The notes under the pieces: model-generated
The model's input: the letters and a program-made list of their open reading frames with translations, nothing else
The model's database searches: none
Told to the model about the DNA's origin: nothing
Shown here: positions 1-11,852 of the stretch, piece by piece
Position numbering within the stretch: position 1 is the first letter of the stretch
Layout: each line of letters opens with the position of its first letter
Assembly (NCBI RefSeq): GCF_023101765.2
Contig: NC_064229.1
Location: 6,238,473 to 6,302,472, forward strand
Source of the DNA: Spodoptera frugiperda
Lineage: Eukaryota > Arthropoda > Insecta > Lepidoptera > Noctuidae
Direction: 5' to 3'
DNA: 64,000 nucleotides
Translations under genes and position numbers: made by a program

Positions 1-3000
1 CGCGCTGCGCGGCGCCGGCGGCGCGCCACTCCGCGCGGGTGCAGGCACCGTCGCGCCACCACGCCTGCACGTCCGAGTAGTGCGCGCTGCGCTGCCGCCG
101 CTCGTTCGCATGCACCATGGCGCATACGCGGCAGAAGAAGTACGTGTTTATGAACTCTCCCGTACCCTGATAAAAAAACATAAACATAGTAACTCCATCT
201 TTCTTCTATATTGTGTAAAAGAAAATACCTATTATGGAAATCTCAATATTTACCTTCCACTTGAAATAGGAATTGTATAAATTGTCATCCTCGTCAAGAC
301 GCCTCAAATAGGCGGCGAGTTCTTCAGGGCTAGCGAACTCTTCCACGTGGACGTATGAGTTGTGGGGCGCTAAGGCTGCATACTCAGATGCGCGAGCACC
401 CATTACAATAGGCAGTACATTGTGTCTGTGAAAGGAAGGTCAATTAAAACAGTAGTTCAAAACTAGACGTAGGTATAATTATTTTTTCTTTGTCAATCAA
501 GAGAGGTTACAATCACGAATGTGATTAAAAATCTATGTAGGGTCTCCTCTCAGATAGTCCTTAATTCATTAATCTTCACCAGATGAACATATAGCCAATA
601 TGGCTTTTTGCAGTACATAGTTGGTATTGTCCCCAACAGGACGAATTATTGGGTAACAGTACAAAGGTTTTATTGGTATGAATACTTACTGCAGCCCATT
701 GACAAAGAATTTCTCAGTGACGTAATCACGGCAGTTTGAGTTCTCGAATGCGAGGTAGAACTTGTAGTCCTTATCCAACATTTCGAGGCAGTTGGGGTCG
801 GTGCGAGGGCAGTGGTGTGCTCCACAAGCCCCGTAGATGTCCACCTGGATGTACTTGCTGAGCTGACGCGCGTACTGTAGCCGCCGGTTGCGAGCGTGAC
901 AGTTCGATACGAACCACGCTACCTGTGAAGAAGAATTAATCAAACATAATCAAACGTTAATTTGTAAAGTATGAAATAGCCCTAAATGTTAGAATATGTA
1001 GTTAAATACTTTCGAAAAACCAGTTATGTTTGAACCGATCCCCTATTGATATTTTCCGTCACAAAAATGCTTGCAGGTAATTTAGTTGATATGAAGGTGA
1101 CTTACTTAAACTAAGATTATGATAAAGATAAGATAAATTTATTTTTTATAATAACCTAATGATAGGTTCCACCTTACTTGCAACAGAATATGTCTATCAA
1201 ACTGTAAGTGCCTACAAGGTATTTTATTACATATAACATTTTACTTACCTTTTTAGTTTTGTTGGCAGCAAAGTTCCTGTCGAGATCTTTTTCGATGATG
1301 AGGGGATCGTAGTAGACCCAGTGCTCGTAGGGTGCTACGATGTCGGAGTCCCGTCGGTAGGTGGACGTCCAGTTGAACACATCCACCGACGACGGCCGTA
1401 ATGATGCCGTGTGGTAAGGACACTCCAAGTAGTACAGGATCCAGATCTGGAAAGTGGATTGATTGATTTTTATTTCATATTGTTTTCACGATGCTTGCAG
1501 ACAAAATAATAGAGCTATTGAAACGAACAACCCACACAATTTTTAAAATATAGGTATGTTTGAGACTCTGGTAAAGACTAGAAGTATTCTGGTAATGTTT
1601 ATTCTATTTCTGGGTACATTTAGATGACAATGATTATAGGTAGGCATTGTACAGCTTGCTTGATAGGCTATAGGAATATTTATGCTTGATAGGAATATTT
1701 ATTGGATATTAGGAAGGCCAACTTAATTGCTTCAGCTTACCTGTTTAGGTGAACGTTTTACGTTGAAAGGTGTGTGGTGGTCTTTGTAGAGAATGGCGTC
1801 GGCAGTGGCGGCATCTCGTGCGTCCGAGGAGAGCGTGCAGCGGTCCACTGGGCACTTGTTCCGAATGAACTCAGTTCTACCACCGGACACACCCCACGCT
1901 CCAAACCCGTTCGCAAGCAGGATTTTCTTTATAGGCACATCTTCGTCTTTTGGAAGCGTATACATTAATTGGTTTACCACTCTGAAATGGGATTAAAATT
2001 GCAGTTTTAGTTACAAAATTAAGAAAATAACTTCAGACTAGGTGCAATTGCAATAGCCCGTTGCTTAGTCCCAGCTTTTAGTCAATTACTAGCTGGCCTG
2101 CTTATAAGCTTTCTCTACATAAAAAGATGTACCATAATCTTCACGCAAGGTAGGCAAACTAAACATCGCATTTTAAAAAGGGCATGTAGCCTAAATTTTT
2201 TTACAATTTACGCTATATTTTGATTGGTTATGTACGGTTTGTCCCTACAAAATAAAATGTAAATGTAACCAACCTGTCTTGTCCAGGTGCATCTTCAGGG
2301 AACAATGCAGTGTTAGGTTCGTGCTGCGTGGGCCGTCTCTCTCCTCCGTGCATGAACCAGGGCAGCTGAACCGTCCCGTCATCTTGAACTGCTGCGGATT
2401 CCGACTCCGTAATCGAGTTCTGAATAATTTAACAACAAAATTAATTATTAGCTTCCAGTTTTATGCATTTCATTTTCCTGTAATCTTCCAACTATAGGAA
2501 TTTTAAATTATTAATTTTAAAATATGTGTGGGAGAGCCTTGCTTCGGTATGAATGGGCCAGCCTTGCTTCGGTATGAATGAGCCGGCTAGACTGGATTGA
2601 TACCACGGCCTCACTCACCGGAAACCGACGTGAAACAATGCTTGCGTTGTGTTTCGTTGTGTGATTGAGGTTACCGGAGGCCCAATTCCTTCCTAATCTT
2701 CCCAATTGCTTACCAACAGGTGACACGTTTGCTGTTGTTCCATAAAAAAATATTATCGGCTTGGAAACTTTGGCGTCTTTAATAGAGGGTGTTGTTGTTA
2801 TAGACCAATCTGATTCATAAAAACACGGCATGGCACGATTGGAATGGTATGTTTTTTTCGATTGGTATGTTTATTTTTATCTATACTTTTCGTAATAAAT
2901 TTAAGAATTTACTGATGAATTTTTACGCTGGTGTTTAAAAAACTGGATTAGACTACTTCCACTAACTGCGATGAGGATGTTTGTGTTTATGCATAACCTA

Positions 3001-4472
3001 CATGTATTTAGGTTAAATTAGAAGTGCATTAAGCGAATAACAGAAACAGTGAATCTAATACATTTAGGTACCTATGTATTAAAGCAATTGTATGTAGGTA
3101 TGTGAGAATATTTCTCGTAAATACTACTCTTCCTGTTATGAGAAGCAAAGAAAGTGCTCTTTAAACTTAAACAGTGTTGTGTGTGAACGAAATGTTTTAT
3201 ATTTACATTCCATGTTATTACATGGAACACATTATTATTGTTTCACGAGTTTCAGGTGGGCACTCACCGAAGTAATAAATTGCAAAAGAATATTTACGTT
3301 GCCAAAAATTCGGGGAAATCACTTCATGTTTCTAAAACTATACAGAAATGCTTCGACTATTTAACGTTTCTGTAACATTTTTGGGATGGGATGGGACACA
3401 TGTCCAAGCTAATGTGTGAAGTCGGTAAAATTTGGAAGTTAGAAAGAGACAGGTAATATGCGTTAAAGGGAGATAGAGAGCCTTTGTAGGTATAAGGGAG
3501 AGATCAGATGTTGCTAAATAACAATAGGGCAGGTAAAAGAAGCTGTACGAAGTCGACACGTTTTGATCAGCTGTGTTTCATTATTTGCAGCTTGTGGCAA
3601 ACTGTACGGCAATGGATTGTTATTATTGCCTATTTAATTGAGAAAATAATGTAATACCTATTATTTCCACTACGTTTTGATTCCCCTATATGTTGTAACA
3701 ATAAAATAATGTTGGTAATTAAGAAAGTATGAAAGATATGAATAATATGATATATCATATAGGTAATTGGGTAATAAGTAAATGTGATTTTGATTACTTT
3801 AAACAACAACAAATTATGAAAACAGTAATTACTTTTAATTATCATACTGAATGTGATAATGCTGTCCTACTTACAGGTTATTTTTATTGTTGCAAGTTGT
3901 ACCTACAAACGTTCGATTATTACCTACTACTTAATTAAGTATGTAGGTATCTTATTTATTCATTAAATAGGTCTGGTGATTCCAGTATGACCAGTGCATA
4001 ATTTTACAATAATTAATGATTAGGAAGCACTAACGTTATACAGCATTTACCTTCATTACCTTCCACTTGTTTTACGATTATGTTGATTAAATAATAAATG
4101 ATGTTTAAATCAACAATCCTTTGTTTGGTTTGAACATAAATAATTCTTGAACTGGAGCCTTAGTCTGCAATTACAATTGTGTCAGAATGGTCTACGGAGC
4201 TATGTAGGTTGTATAGCTCCGTCCCTCTTGCACTGTTCAGTGATCGACCATTCTGACACAATTGTAATAGCAGACTAAGGCCCCTGTTTGGAAGTTACCT
4301 CAACGTTGAGATCGAGGGCAGGCGGAGGTACGGGTGGGGAGGGGCTGCGCGGCGCAGGGTCGAGGGACGGCGGGCGCGGCAGCAGCATCAGCACCAGCGC
4401 CGTCAGTGCCAGCGGCAGCAGCAGCGCGGCCCTGCGCAGCGCCCGGATCGCGCGCGCCGCTCGCACCCACAT
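1..4472 (-). CDS. FucTA: Core alpha-1,3-fucosyltransferase (GT10), 7 exons, 3' end outside window
   Basis: Exons (minus strand, 5' to 3'): 4472-4299, 2419-2274, 1981-1741, 1446-1249, 922-690, 425-254, 166-1. All junctions are GT-AG and the reading frame stays open across them, giving about 443 codons before the window edge; no stop is reached, so the C-terminus is missing. Exon 1 starts MWVRAARAIRALRR and then has one hydrophobic signal anchor (about residues 15-31) and a Pro/Ser-rich stem, as in a type II Golgi protein. Family motifs follow: FNVKRSPKQIWILYYLECPY, FNWTSTYRRDSDI, VAWFVSNCHARNRRLQYA, and the GDP-fucose-binding motif FYLAFENSNCRDYVTEKF. GT10 enzymes of this type transfer fucose from GDP-fucose to the innermost GlcNAc of N-glycans, making the insect HRP epitope. 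FucTA rather than another insect GT10 member is inferred from the DIYGACG and ENSNCRDYVTEK matches. Confidence 0.9.
2520..2720 (-). repeat. 5'-truncated LINE 3' tail in fucosyltransferase intron 1
   Basis: Sequence related to the reverse complement of 57120-57262 (the 'gcttcggcacgaatgggccggct' lepidopteran LINE tail). It carries a tandem duplication of about 25 bp (GCCTTGCTTCGGTATGAATG twice, 2536-2580). The reading frame through it on the minus strand is incidental. Confidence 0.6.
4154..4284. mobile_element. MITE, family A (131 bp), beside fucosyltransferase exon 1
   Basis: Terminal inverted repeats GCCTTAGTCTGC(A/T)ATTACAA... and the matching ...CAGACTAAGGCC make the whole element foldable. 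It is the same family as 46765-46917, with an internal deletion in the left arm. Its edge is only about 14 nt from the exon 1 splice donor (4298). Confidence 0.8.
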
Positions 4473-4600
4473 GCCGGAGTGCGCGCGGTGGCAGTGTCGC
4501 CCGCTCGCTATCCCACCCTGGCCGCACTAGCCAGCACCCTGCTACACGTCACCGCCTGCATCTCTGCCCCTCACTATCGTATTCCGACTGCTTGTGACAT
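4473..4600 (-). promoter_or_regulatory. Spliced 5' leader of the fucosyltransferase with two uORFs
   Basis: On the minus strand a strong 3' splice site (TTGTTTACAG) ends at 4601, so the first coding exon probably begins at 4600 rather than at a local transcription start. The 128 nt leader holds two upstream ORFs: 4600-4574 (8 codons then TAG) and 4561-4508 (17 codons then TAG). Both end before the main ATG at 4472. This arrangement would be expected to lower translation of the enzyme. The acceptor and uORFs are seen in the sequence; that the leader is used is inferred. Confidence 0.55.
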
Positions 4601-4726
4601 CTGTAAACAATGTAGGTCATATTAAAGTATCTTTTTAGGTTTTATCAAGAAAATGTTAGAATGTATTTTTAAAACTTATTCGCCTTTTAAAGACTGCACG
4701 TAAATACATATAATGGAACATAACAT

Positions 4727-4800
4727 GAACGGGGTGGTTTTTAGTTAGTACCTACATAAGTCCTTTAGCCTCATCCAAGGCGGGAGAACGCATTGGATAG
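4727..4800 (+). repeat. Degenerate LINE/SINE tail, ACGGGGTGGTTTTTAG type
   Basis: Retains the ACGGGGTGGTTTTTAGT start and CAAGGCGGGAGAA(C)GCATTGGAT end of the common noctuid 3' tail. The middle is degenerate. Confidence 0.6.
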
Positions 4801-6190
4801 ATAATTGATAGCACACACGACGTATATTTAAATATGTACCTATGTATTTATTTCCTTATTTACAATTTAATTCCTTAGAAGTCTAGGACACGATGTCGCC
4901 TTCAGTTTCATTAATATTTGATTTATAATTATTGCCGAGTAATAAGGTAGCGTAGACTAGAGTTTATTAGGCAGTATATTATAAGAATAATAGATATTTT
5001 ATAGCTTCCGCAAGGTAAAATAAAATATTAATTGTACCTAAGTACACATCAGTAAGTTAACATATAGGTACTCACCAATTTACCATAAGTTCATATACAT
5101 GAGACCCATACAATAGTTCTTAATTATAATAGACAAAGCCTTATGTTGACTATAGAAACAAATGTTGTGAAATGATCTCGAGTATTTGTGTATTTAAATT
5201 ATTCAGGGCCGTAAATGTTCGAAATACCTTTGTTTGAGAATCCTAAATTTATAGAATTTTAAATTTCTATTAACACAACACAAGTTTATAAATTAAAAAT
5301 ATTTTATGGCGCGAACGAACTCAAGATTTTTATCTTCGAATATTTCCTTTATATTTCACGCCACCAGCATTGTATATACATAATAAATATAAATAACTGT
5401 ATATAAATAAATAAATGAAATATAAATAAGTATAAAAATAAATAAATATTGTATAAAAATCAAAAAAATAATCTTCGTTTGTAAACAATACAAAAAGTGA
5501 TCAAAATGCGATTGGCGTAGTATACATGTCAAATGTGTGATAGTTTTTAATCTTCGCTATGGATAACTGATTGGTTCACAGAGTCTTTATTTGATTACCT
5601 AGATAACTTACAACACAATGGATTGGTTTGATTAGATCATTAGATGTTGTAGATATGTTCACATAGGAAAAAAATGTTAGGTAACTCTTAGGTAGATAGT
5701 TAGGTAGATTAGATTAGGTAGAATACAGTATTGTACCTAAGTGGATATTACACGTACCTACCAAACTTTTTTAATTCTCATTTGACCAATATATCTTAAA
5801 TAGATCGTATAGATAGAATCCTATAAATAGAATATTTACTCTTGTTTTAAAAACGGCATTTGTAAAGGTGCGTAATGTAAGTTGCCAGTAATAAATACGC
5901 AACAAATAAAGTAGCCAATGTCTAGATGGATTTAAAAATCTAACGGATGCTAGACTAGCATTAAATTTGTAAATGCTGGCTTTAAGTACACAATGACCAA
6001 AATAACACCGTTACTTGATGACGATAATCTACTTATTCTTAACAAACAAAAAATAGAAGTAATCTTCTCTTAAAATATTTTACGATTCTGTGTCTACTTA
6101 GTATACTAAGTACTAGTTTTATCAAAATTCGCTCAGCGTTTTCGTGAGACACGACTTTCCAATACCTACATTTTAATTTTTTTATTTTTA
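4801..6190. other. AT-rich intronic or intergenic sequence, nothing recognised
   Basis: No ORF with family resemblance. Simple AAATAAATA-rich tracts occur at about 5380-5460 and TTAGGTAGAT repeats at about 5680-5725. Confidence 0.5.
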
Positions 6191-6196
6191 CATTTA

Positions 6197-6270
6197 ATGG
6201 GTCGACGTTTGGCCGCTATTTCACCTGATGGTAAGTGATGATGCGGCCTACGATGGAGCACGTCTGCACA
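6197..6270 (+). repeat. Truncated LINE 3' tail
   Basis: Matches the lepidopteran LINE tail motif 'cgtttggccgctatttcacctgatggtaagtgatgatgcggcc' type (CACCTGATGGTAAGTGATGA present). Confidence 0.55.
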
Positions 6271-6945
6271 TAATTGTGGCAATACAGATGCTGTCAGCGT
6301 TTATATTTTAAGCTTATATCTATTTAATTTAACAGCGAATAAAGACTTTAGCTACCTATCCATCTATACAAAATGTTACATTTTGGATCCCCAAAGTAGC
6401 AGGGTTCATTGAACTCTAATGATTGAGCGTACTCGTATTTGTCAAACATTGCGGTTACTTAGACGATGCTAATTCGATACCGTTCTGTCACACTGTGCGC
6501 TGCGCTTGCGACGCTAGACGTAGATGTTAAAAAGTAACGTTTTATCTGGAAAATCTGTCGTTTACGGCTGTCGACCTGTGTTTGTAAATATTTACTGACT
6601 ATGTAACGGTTCTCATGTACGATTCTATAATTCGATTAGAACCTTTGTAACAACGGGTTAACCGGAGCACTCATTAGCACTGTAGTACGATGTGTAATGC
6701 CAATGTCGATTTAACATAACATAATGTTTGCTTTTGCGAAAAGTAATAACAGATATGTATCTACTACAAAAACAATATTTTTTTCTTTAGGACACTATTG
6801 AATTGCCTCAGTTTATAATAAGGTGCCATGCCATTACATTACATAACTCTTTAACTCGGCATATATGCACCCTTCTTCAATAACTCCGAATTCTCTAAGA
6901 ACTTATATTCTAAGAATTATAAGTCAATATAACATAATTGTTGAA

Positions 6946-7026
6946 AAGTGGGTGTACATTCTACAGTGGCATCACGTGCCGTAATGTGCACCTCTGCCTA
7001 CCCTTTTGGGGATAAAAGGCATGTGA
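6946..7026 (+). repeat. tRNA-SINE 3' part, head missing
   Basis: Contains GTGCCGTAATGTGCACCTCT and GGGGATAAAAGGC, the 3' half of the SINE that is complete at 34761-35050. No tRNA-like A or B box is present. Confidence 0.75.
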
Positions 7027-7503
7027 TACAAACTTATAAGTCCAATACACGGATAAATAAAAAGCCCGAACTCAAAACTTTGCTCGGATCAGTAATCGAA
7101 CTCAAAACCCTTTGCTTGGCAATGACGCTTGCTCTACCAAAAGGCAATCAAAGAGAAGTGGAAATTATTTACACCACAAACATGCTTTGATATGTAAGCA
7201 AGCATAATACTCCAGTAGAACATATCAAGTACTTAGATATCATTATAATAATGTATTACCATGTTTACTTGTTTACGTGCAAATAAAACACCCTTTGTTT
7301 GACATTTCCCCCCCATTCCCATGCCATTAAGAGTCGACTATGTTTAGGTTCATGACCGTCAGACTAGTGGTCATGTCAAGGTCACGCTATTTAAAGGTAA
7401 AACACATTGTCTATCTATTAATATGCTGACATTACTAACCTTAATGGTTTTCTATGTGAAATAAATAAACATAGCTTGTTTACATTGATTTTAATAGTTC
7501 GAT

Positions 7504-7647
7504 TAATGTCCGAATACTCAAAGGTTACTCAATTTTAAGACGCTCTCAAAACTAGTTCAGTCCCTATCAATTCTTTATAAAATGACAGAGATAGCATGAT
7601 ATTTAAGTATAACTTAAAATTGAGTAGCATTTCAGTATTCGGGCGTT
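7504..7647. mobile_element. MITE, family B
   Basis: Inverted ends TCCGAATACTCAAAGG...and...CAGTATTCGGG, with inner stem ACTCAATTTTAAG/CTTAAAATTGAGT. The second copy at 19259-19405 has the same core (CACTATCAATTCTTTATAAA-like). Confidence 0.8.
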
Positions 7648-7960
7648 AGTCTCGTACCATCGTACTATCGAAAAATACTTCTACATTCCAACATTTTGTT
7701 TTGATAGCGTCCCTGATTGTATATGTGTAGATATAAAACTATTTTTGTATTGAAACAATATTTGGAACTTTTAATATTTAAGCGATACATCCTTATCTGC
7801 GTCATAAGGATAAAAATGAGATAGTTACACATCAGGCTAATGGATAAACTATCAGTGAATTTATATGAAATCTTTTCCTTAAATATTAGTGATAATTGAA
7901 TAGTATCTAGATTTACAAAGTTACCCTGTCTTCCTAATTGAAATTGATTCGCAATTTAAC

Positions 7961-8012
7961 ATACATACATACCTCACGCCTGTCTCCCTTGGGGGTAGGC
8001 AGAGACAATTGT
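7961..8012 (-). repeat. SINE-tail fragment (related family)
   Basis: ACATACATACCTCACGCCTG followed by GGGGGTAGGCAGAGACA resembles the inverted 3' tail of lepidopteran tRNA SINEs. Confidence 0.5.
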
Positions 8013-8707
8013 TAATGTAATGAAATTTTATGACACGGCACCTTATAATAAACTGAGTTAGATAAATAATGTCTTAAATTCGCATTTGCATAGTAACTTA
8101 ATTAATAATAATGTTTCTTAAACTTTAATCAACATTATTAGCAAGCATGGCTAATAGAAATCTTAAACGTGTTGCGTAAATCGTTCAATAAGGGTAAAAC
8201 CCGTAGCCAATACTCTAATAAGTACGTACAATGTGCAATGTATTACTTTTGGCAGATTTGTTCTTGTATGTGCTGTAACTGAACGTCATTTGCTCATTAC
8301 GATAAAAGTTATTAAAGAGCGAAATGATTAAACGTTCGTCGGCATGAAATGGAATTATGATGGCGTGCATGCTTGATAAGAGGTGGTCATCTGGCACAGA
8401 TCTTTTTCCACGACACAATATTTAGATCTGTTCTATTTCATTATGCTGTCCTAATTTTAATTATGATTATATTACTACGATTTCATTTGGGATAATTATA
8501 CCGATAATGTGTGATAATAAAATATGTGGACTTTATCGCTTAGATAATTCAATCAATACTTAAATATGATTGACGAACTTCAAATAAATACTAAAAATTT
8601 CATAATACCGTTCCTAAATTACTTATGTAAAGGTTTATGTAGGTTATTCAAAATAAGAACCTTTAAGGTGTACCAACTTATAAACAGCCTATCAATAGGT
8701 ACTACCT

Positions 8708-8818
8708 GAAAAACAGGAGTAGGAACGGGGTGGTTTTGTCAGTAAGAGTCTGACATTCCCTCTCGCCTCACCCTGGCGAGAGAAGTCATGGGATGATTTT
8801 CCCCACTTTAAAAAAATC
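8708..8818 (+). repeat. 5'-truncated LINE/SINE tail
   Basis: Full tail from CAGGAGTAGGAACGGGGTGG through AGTCATGGGATGATTTTCCC to an A-rich end. Confidence 0.8.
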
Positions 8819-9209
8819 CATACTACCTATACCATACCATATACTATGTTTAGTAGTATATTTAGTATGCAATATTTACCTAGTAGCAATATAAGTACTA
8901 ATCTCGCGATTACATAATATGCAGGTGGTGAAATAAAATAACCAATTGAATGGCATTATGGAAATCAAATATTATAAAACAAAAGTATGACGAACATTTT
9001 ATAAACATAATTAATGGTGAATGTTCCATCATATATTTGTGTAGTATATCATGTTTTCTTTTAGAATTTTCTTATAAGAGGTTAACAAGAAATATGTTGA
9101 AAAGCTGGAATCTCACGACTATGACTATCGTCTACATTAAGCCCATGACTGCTGGACTACGTAGTCGTAGCCTCTACATAGGAGAGCTTCCCACATTTGA
9201 CAGGTGAAT

Positions 9210-10430
9210 AGAGGTCGGGGTTTAAGGTTTATCAGAGGGCCCCCTAGTCTTTGTCAAATGCGTTGTAGATGCAATAGTCGACTGTCCCTTTAGTTCTCTT
9301 TAGTGAAAATAATGTAGGTATGCCATCTTCAAGTATCGTGTCACAAAAGTAATTAAAAAATGTTTAAAGAGGAAAATTTTAATAATATTACTGATGTCTA
9401 TTAAAAGGTGATTAGTTCCAAGTGTTTCTTCGCAATCGCGTTTCCAATAAACGTCATTTAATATTGTAGAAATCAACACCTATTGTATTGTACCAATGGC
9501 ATGAGCTCATCTTACTCAATGTTATGCTTATTTGAAGTGTGAAATGATAATTGACATTATTACTTGTACTATCATCTGCCATTACCCACAATTACGATTA
9601 TTCTATAGATATGAGTATTGATTGCACACACGCAACGCACAGAATTAAATATTTACACGTGTCAGATATTAGGATTCGTACATTCGTACGTCGAACAAGA
9701 GAGGTTCCAAAAATACATATTATTAAAAGTTTTATATTGGTTTATTTCGATCAAATGTTGTCATAGTTGAATCGAAGTTGGTTCAGTTGCAATAGATACA
9801 TAGGAACAGATACACTCTGTGATGGACAGAGCTACCTATGCAGTAGCGTCTTATAGTAATACTAATAATAAGGTCCAATTTTGCATAACGTTTTTAGACG
9901 TACTCTATTTCGTAAACCGTAGTTAGCGTAGTAATTCGTAGCTACACATGCATATGACTATACACAATTTTAGTATTTGCGATCAAAATATTTACGGTAA
10001 AGGTCTTAATGCGTCTCGTGGGCCTTATAAAAGGCTTATTTTTATGGCCACATGGAGCGATATCACGTCGTATAGATAAACAACTGTTGTAAGATATTTT
10101 TTACAGTGTAATTCTTTTTACATTTTCCATTCGTTTTAACTCTACTTTTATCGTTTTTCTCTCACAAAGTAAATTGTACCTAAATGAATATAAATAAAGT
10201 ACATGTAGGTACTTCGACAAATTAAATTAAATAAACACGTGGAAGTTAATTATTCAAGCCAACGTCAAGTCAAACTCGCGGAAGGGCCCAAAGTTGACCC
10301 CAATAAGATACACATTATAAGTGTTTACATTTAAATACAAATTTAACTTTTATTCGTCCTAGATTTTAGTGTTAATGATTGGGACGTGTCATAAAATATT
10401 GTAGGCTTGAAACGTGTACCATTCGATTAC
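9210..10430. other. AT-rich sequence, nothing recognised
   Basis: No coding resemblance or clear repeat. A short palindromic CTACGTAGTCGTAG motif occurs just upstream at 9160-9173. Confidence 0.4.
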
Positions 10431-10436
10431 TCGATT

Positions 10437-10480
10437 CGATTACTTTACCTAAACATAAAGCAAACTCATACTAAGGGTAC
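10437..10480. mobile_element. MITE family C, one end only
   Basis: GCAAACTCATACTAAGGGTAC and the preceding GATTACTTTA match the right end of the complete copy at 39276-39406. Confidence 0.55.
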
Positions 10481-10489
10481 TGGGGTTAT

Positions 10490-11655
10490 AGGTACCTACA
10501 TACTATTAAAGTATTCAAGTATTTTTTGCCCTTAATATGGACTATTGCCTTGACTTTATTGCCATTATAAAGTATGTAGTTACTCACGCTCTGTAAATAC
10601 TGCGAATGCGTGAAATATCTTTAGAATTTCAATATCGTTTACACAGATGCTGGCAATTTGACATTGATAATGTTACCTTATAAATACGTACCTATTGTCA
10701 ATATTTTAGTTATAAAGTAAGAAAAACATGTTTGTTACAATAATTATAATTTGCGGCGTAGGGTGGAGTTAATATAGGTATGTATAGGAAGAGAAAATAC
10801 TATAGGCAGTTTAGTTTAGGCAGTCGCTTATCAATAGGTTAAGGCCTATTCGATTATTTATGGAACTGTTTAAGTTCTTATCTTTTCACTGTATTTTTTG
10901 CGTGTTGAATATTTATCATGAATGCCATTTGTTCACTGTTACTGTTACGGTTGTTACCTGTGTAGGTACTTAATATTTTTTCTTACTTTTTAGTTATACC
11001 ACTTGTATTTTCGTTTGGCATTTATTTTCACTCTCTACACTTTTGGAAATATAACCGGTGTGTGTTAGTTAATATAGTAGTTACATAAGACATTTTACTG
11101 GTAAAAAGTTGTGGTACTGTTAATACAACTGAGGTTCCTCCCCCTCTACTTACCCTGTAACAAAATTATTAAGAATATGAAAGCTAATACAATTACTATA
11201 TATGAAAAATATATTAATTTTGTTTTTGACTGGTTTGATAAGCTATACGACAATTATTTGATTTTTTTTATTGTTTTACTAATATATTATTGGGTACTAA
11301 ATCACGTCAAAATAGCTGAAGCGAGAGGGATGTTTTTTTTAATAATGAATTGTTCTGTACTTATTTCTATTAGTATCATTTCAGGGTCGTAATTATTAAC
11401 TGAAGTGTTATGGTCGTACCAAACTACATACTTGTAGTAGTTACAATTTATCAGATTAGTAGTAGTGTTATCAGTTATAGTGTCTAATAGACGAAAAGGC
11501 CATCATTAAGTAATCGTGTTAATTGGCCTTTCACAATCACTTAAACAAATGGCTTTTGGAGGTAAATGTAAATAGTGATTGATTCTTTATTCTTGTAAAT
11601 ACGAGGGTTTGAAGCAGTGTTGGGTTTACGAGAAGCTTAAATAGTATATGGAGGT
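10490..11655. other. AT-rich sequence; one unassigned ORF
   Basis: A 93-codon plus-strand ORF (11111-11392) has hydrophobic runs but no family match and AT-driven composition, so it is not called as a gene. Confidence 0.4.
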
Positions 11656-11659
11656 GCGT

Positions 11660-11798
11660 ATGACCTAGCTGGTTACCGTAGCTCTGACTCGAAAAAGGAA
11701 TAGGTGCTGTGTGGTTTATAGTCAGAGTCTGACGTTCCCTTTCGCACCACCTAATGTAGGAGAAGACATAGAATGATTTTTACACTTCAAAAAATAAA
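11660..11798 (+). repeat. Degenerate LINE/SINE tail
   Basis: CTCTGACTCGAAAAAGGAATAGG, TAGTCAGAGTCTGACGTTCC and a terminal A-rich tract match the noctuid tail family with many substitutions. Confidence 0.7.
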
Positions 11799-11852
11799 TA
11801 GTGGTACGAGCCCAGTGCAAAAGTGGTATCAACCAAATTAGTATCTATAGTA

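Noticed and set aside
4288..4597. Overlapping Ala/Arg/Gly-rich ORFs in several frames around 4.3-4.6 kb
   Set aside because: GC-rich frames over fucosyltransferase exon 1 and its leader; only the frame starting at 4472 continues into the GT10 exons.
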